Assembly (NCBI GenBank): GCA_030426145.1
Contig: JAUHZF010000019.1
Coordinates: 1-49,700 of the forward strand
Source: Polyangia bacterium
GTDB taxonomy: Bacteria; Myxococcota_A; Polyangia; Polyangiales; Polyangiaceae
Length of the DNA stretch: 49,700 nt
Direction of reading: 5' to 3'
This document shows, piece by piece, positions 17,441 through 26,400 of the stretch. The position numbers and the translations under genes are program-made. How positions within the stretch are numbered: position 1 is the stretch's first letter; each line of letters opens with the position of its first letter. The notes under the pieces were generated by a model. It did not search any database. It was not told the DNA's origin and was given only the letters and a program-made list of their open reading frames with translations.

Positions 17441-17543
17441 TCAGGCGGGATCGGCATCACCGCGGGCGAGGTCCCACTCGCAAGAGAGCTCGAGCTCGGC
17501 AACCCATCGCTCGAGGAAGCGATGCAGCGAGGTCGTCGGTCAT
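17441..17543 (-). pseudogene. Remnant of a nucleotidyltransferase-like partner gene
   Basis: The small gene upstream (17540-17794, minus) ends in an ATGA overlap, as expected for a coupled second gene. The ATG frame reads MTDDLAASLP and stops after 28 codons, but one frame over the sequence reads LHRFLERWVAELEL and then CEWDLARGDADPA before a stop at 17441. Joined, MTDDLAA plus LHRFLERW resembles the start of nucleotidyltransferase-like proteins that I recall following this small family. So about 100 bp of a decayed gene with a frameshift and a large deletion seems to remain. This rests on recalled gene context. Confidence 0.4.
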
Positions 17544-17794
17544 GGGTCGATGAGCGGTCGGCCGGGGTAGACCTTCTGCCACAGGTCGTCGCCCCAAAGC
17601 AGTCGCGCCAGGGCGAGCTCTACCTGCTCGTGGTCGTAGTCGGGGTGGCGATGGCGGATCCCGGCCCGCATCATCTCGCGTGAGAACTTGCAGAGCTTGG
17701 CCCCTTCCTCCACGCGCTCAGCCGGTGTCATCCGGCGCAGCCGCTCGCGAAGGATCTCTGCCACCTCGGGCGGGGTGTCCCCATGCCAACCCAT
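17540..17794 (-). CDS. Small conserved hypothetical protein
   Basis: 84 residues: PPEVAEILRERLRRMTPAE, then GIRHRHPDYDHEQVELALARLLWGDDLWQKVYP. The helical build with RHRHPxYxxEQVxxALxRLxxGDxLxxxxYP matches a small family of unknown function often encoded directly before a nucleotidyltransferase-like protein (family recall, not searched). Here the partner seems decayed. It is divergent from a kinase gene 60 bp away. Confidence 0.65.
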   Translation of the reverse strand: MGWHGDTPPEVAEILRERLRRMTPAERVEEGAKLCKFSREMMRAGIRHRHPDYDHEQVELALARLLWGDDLWQKVYPGRPLIDP

Positions 17795-17854
17795 CGCGGG
17801 TGAAGGTAGCACGCCCTCAAGTCCCGTCGTGTTCCGTCGTTCCGGAAGACGGGC

Positions 17855-19303
17855 ATGGATTTGCACGAAGGCAGCATCGTGGCCGAGCGCTTCCGGTTGG
17901 AAGAAGAGCTCGGTCGAGGGGGGATGGGCGCCGTCTGGAGGGCGACCCATCAAACGCTCGACATGCCATGTGCGGTCAAGTTCATCCATGCGCAGGCTGC
18001 CACGCGCGATGAGCTCCGCGACCGTTTCCGGCGAGAAGCGCAGTCGGCGGCCAAGTTGCGAAGCCCCTTCGTGGTGCAGATGCTCGACTTCGGCATGTGG
18101 GAGGACTTCCCCTACATCGCGATGGAGCTGCTCGAAGGGGAGAGCCTCGGCGAGCGCCTTGGTCGCTTGGGTGAAATCTCCCTCGCCGAGACCGTGGCCA
18201 TCGCACACGACGTCGCGCAGGCGCTCGAGGCGGCGCGGAATCACGGGATCGTGCATCGCGACCTCAAGCCCGACAACATCTTCCTCGTGAACGACACCGC
18301 CGGAGTCGTGGCCAAGGTGCTCGACTTCGGCATCGCCAAGATGGGCGAGGGCATGCGGGCCTCGCAGCTCACCCGGACCGGCGCATTGCTCGGCACGCCC
18401 CATTACATGAGCCCCGAGCAGGCCCATGGCGCCAAGACCGTCGACCACCGTTCCGATCTCTGGTCGCTCGCGGTGGTGATCTACCAATGCATCGTCGGCC
18501 GTCGTCCCTTCGAAGGTGAGGCGCTCGGCGAGCTCATCTGCAACATCATGGGCGGCGAGCTCCCTACGCCGAGCGAGCAGAAGCCGGGCCTGCCCCGCTC
18601 GTTCGACGCGTGGTGGCGCCGGGCTGCGGCGCGCGAGCCCAAACAACGATTCAACACCGCGCCGGCCATGGTCGACGCTCTGCGCGCGGCCCTCTTTCAC
18701 CAGAGCTCCGTCGACACCGCGCTCACCGGGAGCCGTCTCGCCGATCTCGGGGGTTGCGACACCGACCCACTGCCAGACGCGACACCGGCCGCGACCGTTC
18801 ACCTCGAGGTGGGGCCCATTCCCACCGTGAGCGCGGTCACCCTGGGCGAGATCAGCGCTGAGGGCACCTTCGAAGGCACGACCATGCCTCCGTCGGAGCC
18901 GCAGGTGGCGGTCCCCCCACGTCGGCGGTGGCCCCTGCTCGCGGTGGCCGCAGTGATCGGCGTTGGGGCCGGCCTGACCACCCTCGGCTTCACCAGCCCG
19001 ACCGACAGCCCCAGGGCCCCCGCGCAGGTGGTGGTGCCGCCGGCAGAAGCCGAAGCGCCGGCAGAAGAACCGGAAGCGACCGCAGAACCCGATGCGCCTT
19101 CCGTCGACAGCGCGCCGGCGCCCGCGGCGAGCGCATCGGCTTCGGCGGCACCGTCTGCAGATCCTCAGATGACCCCGCCGGTGAGCCCACCTCGCGTGGC
19201 GCCCAAACCTCGCGCCACGCCCAAACCTCGCGCCACGCCCAAGCCGCGCGCCACGCCCAAGCCGGCGCCTGTCTCGGACCCCCTCCTCGACCCTGGCTAC
19301 TGA
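17855..19303 (+). CDS. Membrane-anchored Hanks-type serine/threonine protein kinase
   Basis: 482 residues. The kinase domain spans about 12-275: Gly loop LGRGGMGAVW, catalytic Lys42 (AVKFIH), HRDLKPDN with Asp136, DFGIAK, and GTPHYMSPEQ. A single membrane helix (LLAVAAVIGVGAGLTTLGF) sits at about 356-378, followed by an outside Ala/Glu/Pro-rich tail ending in three 18-nt repeats (PKPRAT, 19200-19260) that probably act as a spacer through peptidoglycan. This is the common PknB-like layout, though without PASTA domains. Its stop overlaps the start of the beta-propeller lipoprotein by one base, so these genes form an operon and may share a surface-sensing pathway. Confidence 0.9.
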   Translation: MDLHEGSIVAERFRLEEELGRGGMGAVWRATHQTLDMPCAVKFIHAQAATRDELRDRFRREAQSAAKLRSPFVVQMLDFGMWEDFPYIAMELLEGESLGERLGRLGEISLAETVAIAHDVAQALEAARNHGIVHRDLKPDNIFLVNDTAGVVAKVLDFGIAKMGEGMRASQLTRTGALLGTPHYMSPEQAHGAKTVDHRSDLWSLAVVIYQCIVGRRPFEGEALGELICNIMGGELPTPSEQKPGLPRSFDAWWRRAAAREPKQRFNTAPAMVDALRAALFHQSSVDTALTGSRLADLGGCDTDPLPDATPAATVHLEVGPIPTVSAVTLGEISAEGTFEGTTMPPSEPQVAVPPRRRWPLLAVAAVIGVGAGLTTLGFTSPTDSPRAPAQVVVPPAEAEAPAEEPEATAEPDAPSVDSAPAPAASASASAAPSADPQMTPPVSPPRVAPKPRATPKPRATPKPRATPKPAPVSDPLLDPGY

Positions 19304-20844
19304 TGTCTGCTCGTTCCTTCGCCTCTCTCGCTCTCCTCTTCGGCGCCGGCAGCTGCGCGCTGATGGGGTCGTTCGACGGTGACTACCAGCTCGCCGACAC
19401 CACCGGCCCGGTCACCGACGACGACGGAAGCGACGGCTCCGGCGGCGAGAGCGACGGCAGCGGCGGCCAGGACGCGACCGGCGCGGGAGGCAGCGGAGCC
19501 GGCGAACCCGTGAGCTGCGAAGCCTCGTGTCCCACGGGCCGCTGCGTGCAGGACCAATGTGTGCCGTGGTCGGTCACCTACAGTGGCGGCGGTTTCGTTC
19601 GCGCGGCCGGGGTCGGCACCAGCCGGTCGGGTGAGGTGATCGTCGCCGGCGACTTCGACGTTCAGGTGGTCATCGGAACCCAGTCGATGTCGTCGAACGG
19701 CATGAACGACGTCTTCGTGGCGCGGTATGCCCGCGACGGCGAGCTCCAGTGGGCGAAGTCTTTCGGCGGCGCCGACTTCGACGAGCTCGGAGGCCTCGCT
19801 GTCGATGAGGACGGCGACAGCTACCTCGCCATGCGCTGCCAGTACGTGAACGTGCCCGGCTTCGGAACCATCGGCACCGGCGGCGGCGACGACATCTGCG
19901 TCGTTCGTCTCGGCCCCGGAGGCGACGTGGTGTGGGCAAGGAGCTTCGGCCAGGGCGGCTGGGAATCGGTCAACGACATCGCGGTGAGCGGCGACGGTGT
20001 CTTCATCGCCGGCCGCTACGACGGCTACATCGACTTCGACGGCCACTACCTCTCGGGTGGGAGCTCGAGCGGCTACGTGGTTCGTGTCGGCAAAGCCGAC
20101 GGGCAGGCCGTGTGGGCCGTGGACATTCCGTCCCCCGTCTACGCCGAAGCCACGGCGGTCGACGCCCGCGACGGCAAGGTCGTGGTGGGTGGCCGCTACG
20201 GAAGCTGGACCGACATCGGCGGCTTCATGCTCAACGACGACGACGGGATCGACGACCTCTTCGTCGCCGCCCTCAATCCGCAGAGCGGCGCCACCCAATG
20301 GGCGCGGCGCCTCCACAACGCCCCCTCCGGCGGCTGGGCCGAGCTCACCGACGTCGCCATCGTCGGCAACGACGCGGTCATCACGGGTAGTTTCCAGGGC
20401 CCGTGGAACTTCGGTGGCCCGCCGGTCTCGAGCCAGAACAGCGAAGGCTACGTGGCCCGCATCCATGCCCAGGGTCGGGTTTGGTTCCACGCCATCGAGG
20501 GCTCGTTTTTCTCGGAGATCACCGGGGTCGACGTCGACGCGAACGGCGGGGTGGTGATGACCGGCACCTTCGATGGCGACATGAGCCACATGGGACCGTA
20601 CGCGCTCCAGACCGAGCCCAACATGTTCGGCGCCTTCTTCGGCCACATCGACAAGGATGGCGAGCTGCTCGGTGCCGAGGCCCTCACGGGAGCGGGCGCC
20701 GAGTACATCGCCGCTCCCCACCTTCACGACGGCAACGACAACCTCCTCATGGTCGGCGACTTCGACGGCACCCTCAACCTCGGGGGTACCCAACACGTGG
20801 CCAATGGCTGGGACGGCTACCTGGTGAGCTATGGCGCGTTATAG
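19303..20844 (+). CDS. Beta-propeller lipoprotein
   Basis: 513 residues. Lipoprotein signal (LLFGAGSCALM, Cys18), an Asp/Gly/Ser-rich linker, a small Cys cluster (CEASCPTGRCVQDQC), then repeated blades of the form VIVAGDFD, LQWAKSFGG, AVDEDGDSYLA and VFIAGRYDG, the SBBP/delta-60-type propeller common in myxobacterial lipoproteins. The start ATG at 19303 shares its base with the kinase stop. Its end overlaps the next gene by 14 bases. It probably sits on the cell surface or outer membrane; its ligand is unknown. The protein at 46434 is a relative with a different linker. Confidence 0.82.
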   Translation: MSARSFASLALLFGAGSCALMGSFDGDYQLADTTGPVTDDDGSDGSGGESDGSGGQDATGAGGSGAGEPVSCEASCPTGRCVQDQCVPWSVTYSGGGFVRAAGVGTSRSGEVIVAGDFDVQVVIGTQSMSSNGMNDVFVARYARDGELQWAKSFGGADFDELGGLAVDEDGDSYLAMRCQYVNVPGFGTIGTGGGDDICVVRLGPGGDVVWARSFGQGGWESVNDIAVSGDGVFIAGRYDGYIDFDGHYLSGGSSSGYVVRVGKADGQAVWAVDIPSPVYAEATAVDARDGKVVVGGRYGSWTDIGGFMLNDDDGIDDLFVAALNPQSGATQWARRLHNAPSGGWAELTDVAIVGNDAVITGSFQGPWNFGGPPVSSQNSEGYVARIHAQGRVWFHAIEGSFFSEITGVDVDANGGVVMTGTFDGDMSHMGPYALQTEPNMFGAFFGHIDKDGELLGAEALTGAGAEYIAAPHLHDGNDNLLMVGDFDGTLNLGGTQHVANGWDGYLVSYGAL

Positions 20845-21880
20845 AAGCATCCTCGCGGCCCTCTTCATCACCGCAACGTCGGTGCCCGCGATGGCGGCGC
20901 CCACCGACGCCGACAAGGCAACGGCGCGCACCCTCTTCTTCTCCGCGGCCGAAGCGAGCAAAGCCGGCGACCACAAGAAGGCGGCCGACCTCTTCGATCG
21001 CTCGAACCGCCTCTATCCCGCCCCCACGGCCGCCCTCGGTCTGGCGCGGGCCCTGGAGGCCACCGGCAAGTGGGTGAAAGCGACCGAGACCTACTACGCC
21101 ATCCTGCGTCGTCGACCCGAAGCGGATGAACCCGCTGCCTTCGCGCGCGCCACGGACGCAGCCCGTGCCGAGCTCCGTGAGCTCGAGGCCCGCATGCCCA
21201 AGCTCGTGCTCATCGTCGAAGGTGCCGCGCCCAATGCGGTGACGGTCACCGTCGACGGCACGGTCGTGCCCACGGCCGCCCTCGGTGTCGGCCGACCGAC
21301 CAACCCCGGGCCCCACCGCGTCGAGGTGGCTGGCCAGGGCTACGTGGCCACGCGCCGAAGCCTAGACCTCGAGGCGGGCAAGACCGTCGAGGTGAAGCTA
21401 CCCGTCGAGGCCGAGGTTGCCCCGGTGGCCGAAGCGCCGGCGCCGGCGAAGAAGAGCACGCCCCCCGAGAAGGTCGAGCCAGCCCCGGTGCCGTCGGCCC
21501 CCGTCCCCATCGAACATTCTGCTCACGATGGAAGCGCCCTCCGGATCAGCGGCTTCATCGTCGGTGCGGTCGGCCTCGGCGGCTTCATCGGCGCCGCGGT
21601 CACCGGCGGTCTCTACGTGGCAGCCGAGCAGACGGTGCAGAACGAATGCACCCCGGGCCCGAGCGGCAACCTCTGCTCCCAAGCCGGCCTCGACGCCGTC
21701 CAACGAGGCCGAAGCCTCGAACCCATCAACACCGCCATGCTCGCCGTAGGTAGTATCGGTGTCGCCACGGGCGTGGCCCTGCTCATCGCGGGCTACGTCG
21801 GTGGCGATGAGGAGGACGTGGTCCTGACACCAAAGGTGAGCCCCACGGAAGCGGGCCTGGGTCTGCACCTGCGCTTCTGA
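20831..21880 (+). CDS. Exported TPR protein with PEGA-like and two membrane segments
   Basis: 349 residues. Signal peptide (ALFITATSVPAMAA); TPR-like helices at about 25-115 (ARTLFFSAAEASKAGDHKKAADLFDRS); a beta domain at about 120-190 of PEGA type (VTVTVDGTVVP, NPGPHRVEVAGQGY); an Ala/Pro linker; two C-terminal hydrophobic helices (GFIVGAVGLGGFIGAAVTGGLYV and MLAVGSIGVATGVALLIAGYVG). This TPR-PEGA-membrane layout recurs beside Hanks-type kinases in myxobacteria, which fits its place as third gene of the kinase operon. Function is unknown. Confidence 0.8.
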   Translation: MARYRSILAALFITATSVPAMAAPTDADKATARTLFFSAAEASKAGDHKKAADLFDRSNRLYPAPTAALGLARALEATGKWVKATETYYAILRRRPEADEPAAFARATDAARAELRELEARMPKLVLIVEGAAPNAVTVTVDGTVVPTAALGVGRPTNPGPHRVEVAGQGYVATRRSLDLEAGKTVEVKLPVEAEVAPVAEAPAPAKKSTPPEKVEPAPVPSAPVPIEHSAHDGSALRISGFIVGAVGLGGFIGAAVTGGLYVAAEQTVQNECTPGPSGNLCSQAGLDAVQRGRSLEPINTAMLAVGSIGVATGVALLIAGYVGGDEEDVVLTPKVSPTEAGLGLHLRF

Positions 21881-21923
21881 GGTCGCGGGGGTACCTGGGC
21901 CCCAATGCGGTTCGGATGGGGAA

Positions 21924-22100
21924 CCTCGGTCTCGTGGGCGGTCTCGGCCTCGGTCTCGTGGGCGGTCTCGGTCTCGACTTCGTGGAAGACCCCCAGTTCG
22001 AGGTTCGAGGTTCGAGGTTCGAGGTTCGAGGTTCGAGGTTCGAGGTCGAGGTTCGAGGTTCGAGGTCGAGCCCGAGCCCGAGAACGAGCCCGAAGCCGAG
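21924..22100. repeat. Simple tandem repeats: 24-nt units, then heptamer GAGGTTC
   Basis: Two copies of a 24-nt unit built on GGTCTCGTGGGCGGT (about 21924-21971) are followed by about ten copies of the 7-mer GAGGTTC (21995-22070), then a CCCGAG hexamer run. All frames read through, so long apparent coding frames here are artefacts. The tract lies between the ends of convergent genes; the rest of 21881-22186 shows nothing else. Confidence 0.85.
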
Positions 22101-22186
22101 GGCCCGACGGCTTGTTGCGAGCGGGGGCCGATGCCAGCCGACGGCAGACCTCACACCGGAGCTGCCCTACCCGAACGACACCAATT

Positions 22187-23464
22187 CTAGGCTTCGACGG
22201 GGTACGGGAACCCGCGCCACTCGGTGGCGTCGCGGGCCAGCCAACCTACGAACGCCGTGGTGTCGGGGAAGCGGTCGGGACGCGGGGCGGGGTTGGGGTC
22301 TCCTTCGTCGACGACGAGGGTGATGGTGCCGTCGGCGGCGATGGCCCAGAGGTGGTCCCGGGCGAAGGCGATGGGTACGCGATCGTGGCGGGTGAGGTCG
22401 GCGCGGCCGAGGCCGGGGTCGGTGAGGAGGAGGCTCGCCGCGCCGAGTAGCGCCCTCCGGCCGTCGACCCAGAAGGCGATGCCGCCGTAGTCGCGCTCGA
22501 AGGTGAAGGCGGCGTCGAGCGACGGCAGGCCGCGCGCGAAGACGAGGGCGTCGAAGTCATCGCGGGCAAGCGTGAGCGCTGGGTCTCGAGCTCCGTCCAC
22601 CGACGACAGAGGAGGTGGCAGGCCGGTCGCGGCGACGTAGACGGTGAGCTTGCTGCCGCCGTCGCGGAGGAAGGCGTGGCTGCGCAGGGCGCCCGCGCGT
22701 TCGGTCCATTGGTGGAGCACCGGGTCTTCGCCGACGATGGCCTTGGCCGCATGCCGGACGAGGCCACCTCGCTCGACGGGTCGGAATGCGACCGTCGTCT
22801 CGACCCGCCGCCCCGCGGATTCGCCCCGAATGAGCTGGGGCCGGTAGGGGCGCAGGCGGAGCGCGACGTCGGCGTCGTCGAAGCAGCGGCTCGCCGCACG
22901 GACCGAAGGAAAGGTCGCGATCAACTCTCCGTGCTCGTGCTCGACCAGCACCCCTCGTCCCTTGGGGATCACCCACGTCGTGCTCAATGTGTCGCTGGCG
23001 GGCTCGTCGCGGCTGGCTTTCGTCGCCGCCACCATCGCCGCCACGTCGGCGCCCCAGGCGTGCACGGCCAACGCGTTCTCTTTCTTGCGAAGGGGCACGC
23101 ACAAGGCCTCACGCTCGAGCCATACGTCCATCGACGCCGCTTCGAGCCGGGCACGCCCCTCGTCGACCAGCACCACGTATCCGTCGGGACGCATGAAGAT
23201 GGGCTCCGGGGTGCGCCGGCCCACGAGCGCATGACCGGGAAGCTGCATGCCAAAGCGCGACATGGCCCCCACGCCCAACCGAAGCCAGGACCCCACCCAA
23301 CCACCATAACGGTGCTCGAAGTCGACCAGGGCCTCGCTCGGCTCGAGGTCCTGGTCCATGAGCAGCAGCTCGAGCTGCTCGTCGTCGCTCATCGACTGTC
23401 GCTCACGAATGGCGCTCGCCGACTTCAGCAGCGCGAGCACGCGCGGCGACGGGCCGTCCGTCAT
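22187..23464 (-). CDS. Candidate immunity protein for the Rhs toxin, two SMI1/KNR4-like halves
   Basis: 425 residues. Two stretches look like SMI1/KNR4 (SUKH) superfamily patterns: VDFEHRYGGWVGSWLRLGV near residue 47 and FTFERDYGGIAFWVDGR near 325, each an aromatic-YGG motif after an E/F-rich helix, as seen in immunity proteins of polymorphic toxins. Its start overlaps the stop of the Rhs toxin by 4 bases (ATGA), the usual place for a cognate immunity gene. No signal peptide, so it acts in the cytoplasm where the deaminase would. The family call is by motif and context and is moderate; the middle ~250 residues are unassigned. Confidence 0.6.
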   Translation of the reverse strand: MTDGPSPRVLALLKSASAIRERQSMSDDEQLELLLMDQDLEPSEALVDFEHRYGGWVGSWLRLGVGAMSRFGMQLPGHALVGRRTPEPIFMRPDGYVVLVDEGRARLEAASMDVWLEREALCVPLRKKENALAVHAWGADVAAMVAATKASRDEPASDTLSTTWVIPKGRGVLVEHEHGELIATFPSVRAASRCFDDADVALRLRPYRPQLIRGESAGRRVETTVAFRPVERGGLVRHAAKAIVGEDPVLHQWTERAGALRSHAFLRDGGSKLTVYVAATGLPPPLSSVDGARDPALTLARDDFDALVFARGLPSLDAAFTFERDYGGIAFWVDGRRALLGAASLLLTDPGLGRADLTRHDRVPIAFARDHLWAIAADGTITLVVDEGDPNPAPRPDRFPDTTAFVGWLARDATEWRGFPYPVEA

Positions 23465-26400
23465 CGACGTCGGGTCTGGTTCCGGCGTCGACGCGCATTG
23501 GCGCGCGCGCGCTGGTTGTAGGCCGGGTGGTTGCCCTGTTGGCGGACCATCGCGTTCGGGTCACGGGTCTGCGGGTAGCTGTCACCTGCCCCCGGGTAGC
23601 CCGGTGCAGCCGCATTCGCCGGCAGGCCACCGTACATGCGGCGCATGCGTGAGAGCATGCGACTGCAATTGGGGCATGGCGCCATCGGCTGATCGCGCGG
23701 GTACGCGCCGGTGCGACCGCGCGCCTCGGTGCGAATGCCGTCGGGAGGGATGCGCGCCAATGCCTGGCCGATGTTGCGTCGCCCGCCGTGGGTGTTGGGG
23801 TTGAGGTTCACCGGCGGCGGTCCTCGTTCGACGCTGTAGAGGTAGTTGCTCAGCGCGTTCGGCTCGCCACATCCTCCGAGGGGACCGGTTTGCCCATTGG
23901 GGTTCATGCCGCCGTGCTGCTGCGGGAAGGCGGCCGCAACCGCTGGATGCGTCTGACGATTGGACGGGTTTCCGCTACGCCCGGTGGCCAAGGTGTTGCC
24001 ATTGGCGTCGACGATGGTCGTGTGGGCATAGACCCCGAGCGGGTCCATCAGCTCGTGGGGTCGACTCTCGGCGTAGGCGTAGGGGTGAACGCCGCCCTCG
24101 GCCCCCGCGGGGTCGGGCGAGATGTAGCGCCCGAGGGTGGGGTCGTAATGGCGGTGGCGGTTGTAGACGAGTTGGGTCTCTTCGTCGAAGTAGTGGCCCG
24201 GTAGCCCCACCGGCGCGCGCATGCCGCCATTCCAGGTGGCCTCGCCCCATAGGGTGGTCTCCGCTTGGCTGACGACCCGCGCCTTGCCATCGAAGAGCAC
24301 GTCGGGCTGCGCCGACGGCACGGCAAAGGCCCACGTCGACCCCTCGTCCTCACGCATGGCGAGCAGCGTGAGATCGTTGTCGTCGAAGACGTAGGTTCGA
24401 ACCTGCTCGGTCGTGCCCCGGGTGACCACCTCGTGGGCGACCGCGTCGCGACTCCAGACGAAGCGGCGCTCGACCACCACGTCATTCTCAGCGTCGTAGA
24501 CCCGCTGTGCGACGCGACGCGCGAGGGCATCGTAGACGTTCTCGACCCGGTGACCGTCGGGTCGCACCACCTCGCGCAGCCGTCCCGCCGCATCGTAGGT
24601 GTAGCCCCATTCCTCCACGCGCTCACCGTCGGCCTCGCGGTAGCGCGCGATGAGCTGCCCGTCGGCATCGTATTCGAACTGCTCGTCGCCTCGGGTGAGC
24701 AGGCGCCCACCCGGCCCATAGGTGCGGCGCGGTGCCGATGGATCGACGGCGTGCACGTCGCCGGACAGGCCGTAGGCGTAACGTTCGTCGCGTCGCGGCG
24801 AGCGGCGCTCGGAGATCCGACCCGCCGCGTCGTAGCCGAAGTCGGTCTGACCCAGCTGGCTGTCCACCCAGGTGGAGACCTGCTCGAGGCTCTTGTAGTC
24901 GAGCTTGCGGAACCACGCGGCCGACGCCAAGGCCTCACCGATGCGCTCGGGCTCGGCGCCGTCGGGGGCCGTGTGTCCCCAGAGGGCGTCGTGGGCCACG
25001 GTGCCATCGGGGTTGCGGGTACGCCGGAGGCGCGCGTCCCCCACGTCGAGGCCAGCGAAGAGTCGGTTGCCGTCCCAATGCAGCTGGGCCCGCGTGTCAT
25101 CGTCGAGGGCGAGCTCGTGCACATCACCTTCGCGATCGCGCGTGACCTCGACCTTCAGCCCGCGAGAGCTCGTGACCTCGCTGCGGCGCCCCTCGGCATC
25201 GTAAACAAAGGCGACGTGCTCGGCGCGCCGGTTCCATCGCTGCTCATCACGCTCGACACGCCCAGCGCGGTTGCGTGCAAACGAGACCTCGACCTCGCCA
25301 TTGCTCGCCGCGAGCAAGCGACCGAGCTCGTCCCATTCGAACTGGTCTTCGGTCCCGTCGTCGTAGATGCGGCGCAGCAGCCTTCCGCGCGCGTCGTACT
25401 CGAACTCGGTGGCCATGCCCGAGGCCGCGACGAACCGGGTCAGCGCCCCGTAGGCATTGCGTTCGTACTGTATCTCGCGACCGTCGTAGGTGGTCTCGCG
25501 GGCGATGTGTCCGTGGGCGTCGTAATGGTTGATGGTCTCGCGACCATCTTCATCGATGGTGCGAACCGGCCACGCCTCGCGGTTGTAGCGGTGGCGCACG
25601 GTGCCTCCGTCGGGCATGCGCGCCTCGGTGAGCATGTGCAGGCCGCCCCACGCGAAGTGGTAGGCGAGGCCCGCCACCGTCTCGAACGTGACCATCCTGC
25701 CGCCGGCATCATAGGTGCGTCGCTCGGTCGCGGTTCCGATGTGCGTGGCCACCAGCTCGCCGCGGGCCGAGTATTGGTAGCGGTAGTGCTTACCCGCCGC
25801 GTCGGTGAGCGCGGTGACCCGGCCGAAGCCGTCGTACTCCAGCGTCTTCGTGGCGCCGTCGGGTTCGATGATCTTCGTCGCGTTGCCGTGGGCGTCGCGT
25901 TGGATCTGGGTCACACCGCCGCGCGGCATCACCGCCTCGATGAGCATGCCCCGAGGGTCGAGGCGATACTCGATGAGCACGCCGTCCTGGTTGTGCACCG
26001 AGATGACGTTGCCGCGCGCATCGCGAACGTAGACGACGAAGGAGCCGTCGGCGTGCTCCACACGCGTCAGCGCCCCGGTGTCGTCGTAGGCGTAGTGCGT
26101 GAACTCCCCGAGCGGATCGGTGGTCGACGTCATCCGCCCGGTGACGTCGTAGGCGTAGGTCCACCGCCCGTCGGTCGGGTCCGTGAACGACGTCATGTTG
26201 CCGGCACCGTCGTAAGTGCGGTCGTACACACCGCCGTCGACCACGGCTTTGTCGACCTTGCCGCGGTCGTTGGTGAAGTACCGCTTGAGGCTCACCGAAT
26301 CGACGAGCTCGACGTACTCGTCGTCGAAGACGAGCTTGCAATGGTAGATGCCCTTGGCGGCGGTGCGATCGGCAAGCAGATCGGATGCGTCGTCGTCGAG

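Noticed and set aside
21905..22450. 181-codon plus-strand frame with RFEVRGS repeats
   Set aside because: Made of the heptamer tract plus antisense of the immunity gene; no ribosome site or domain.
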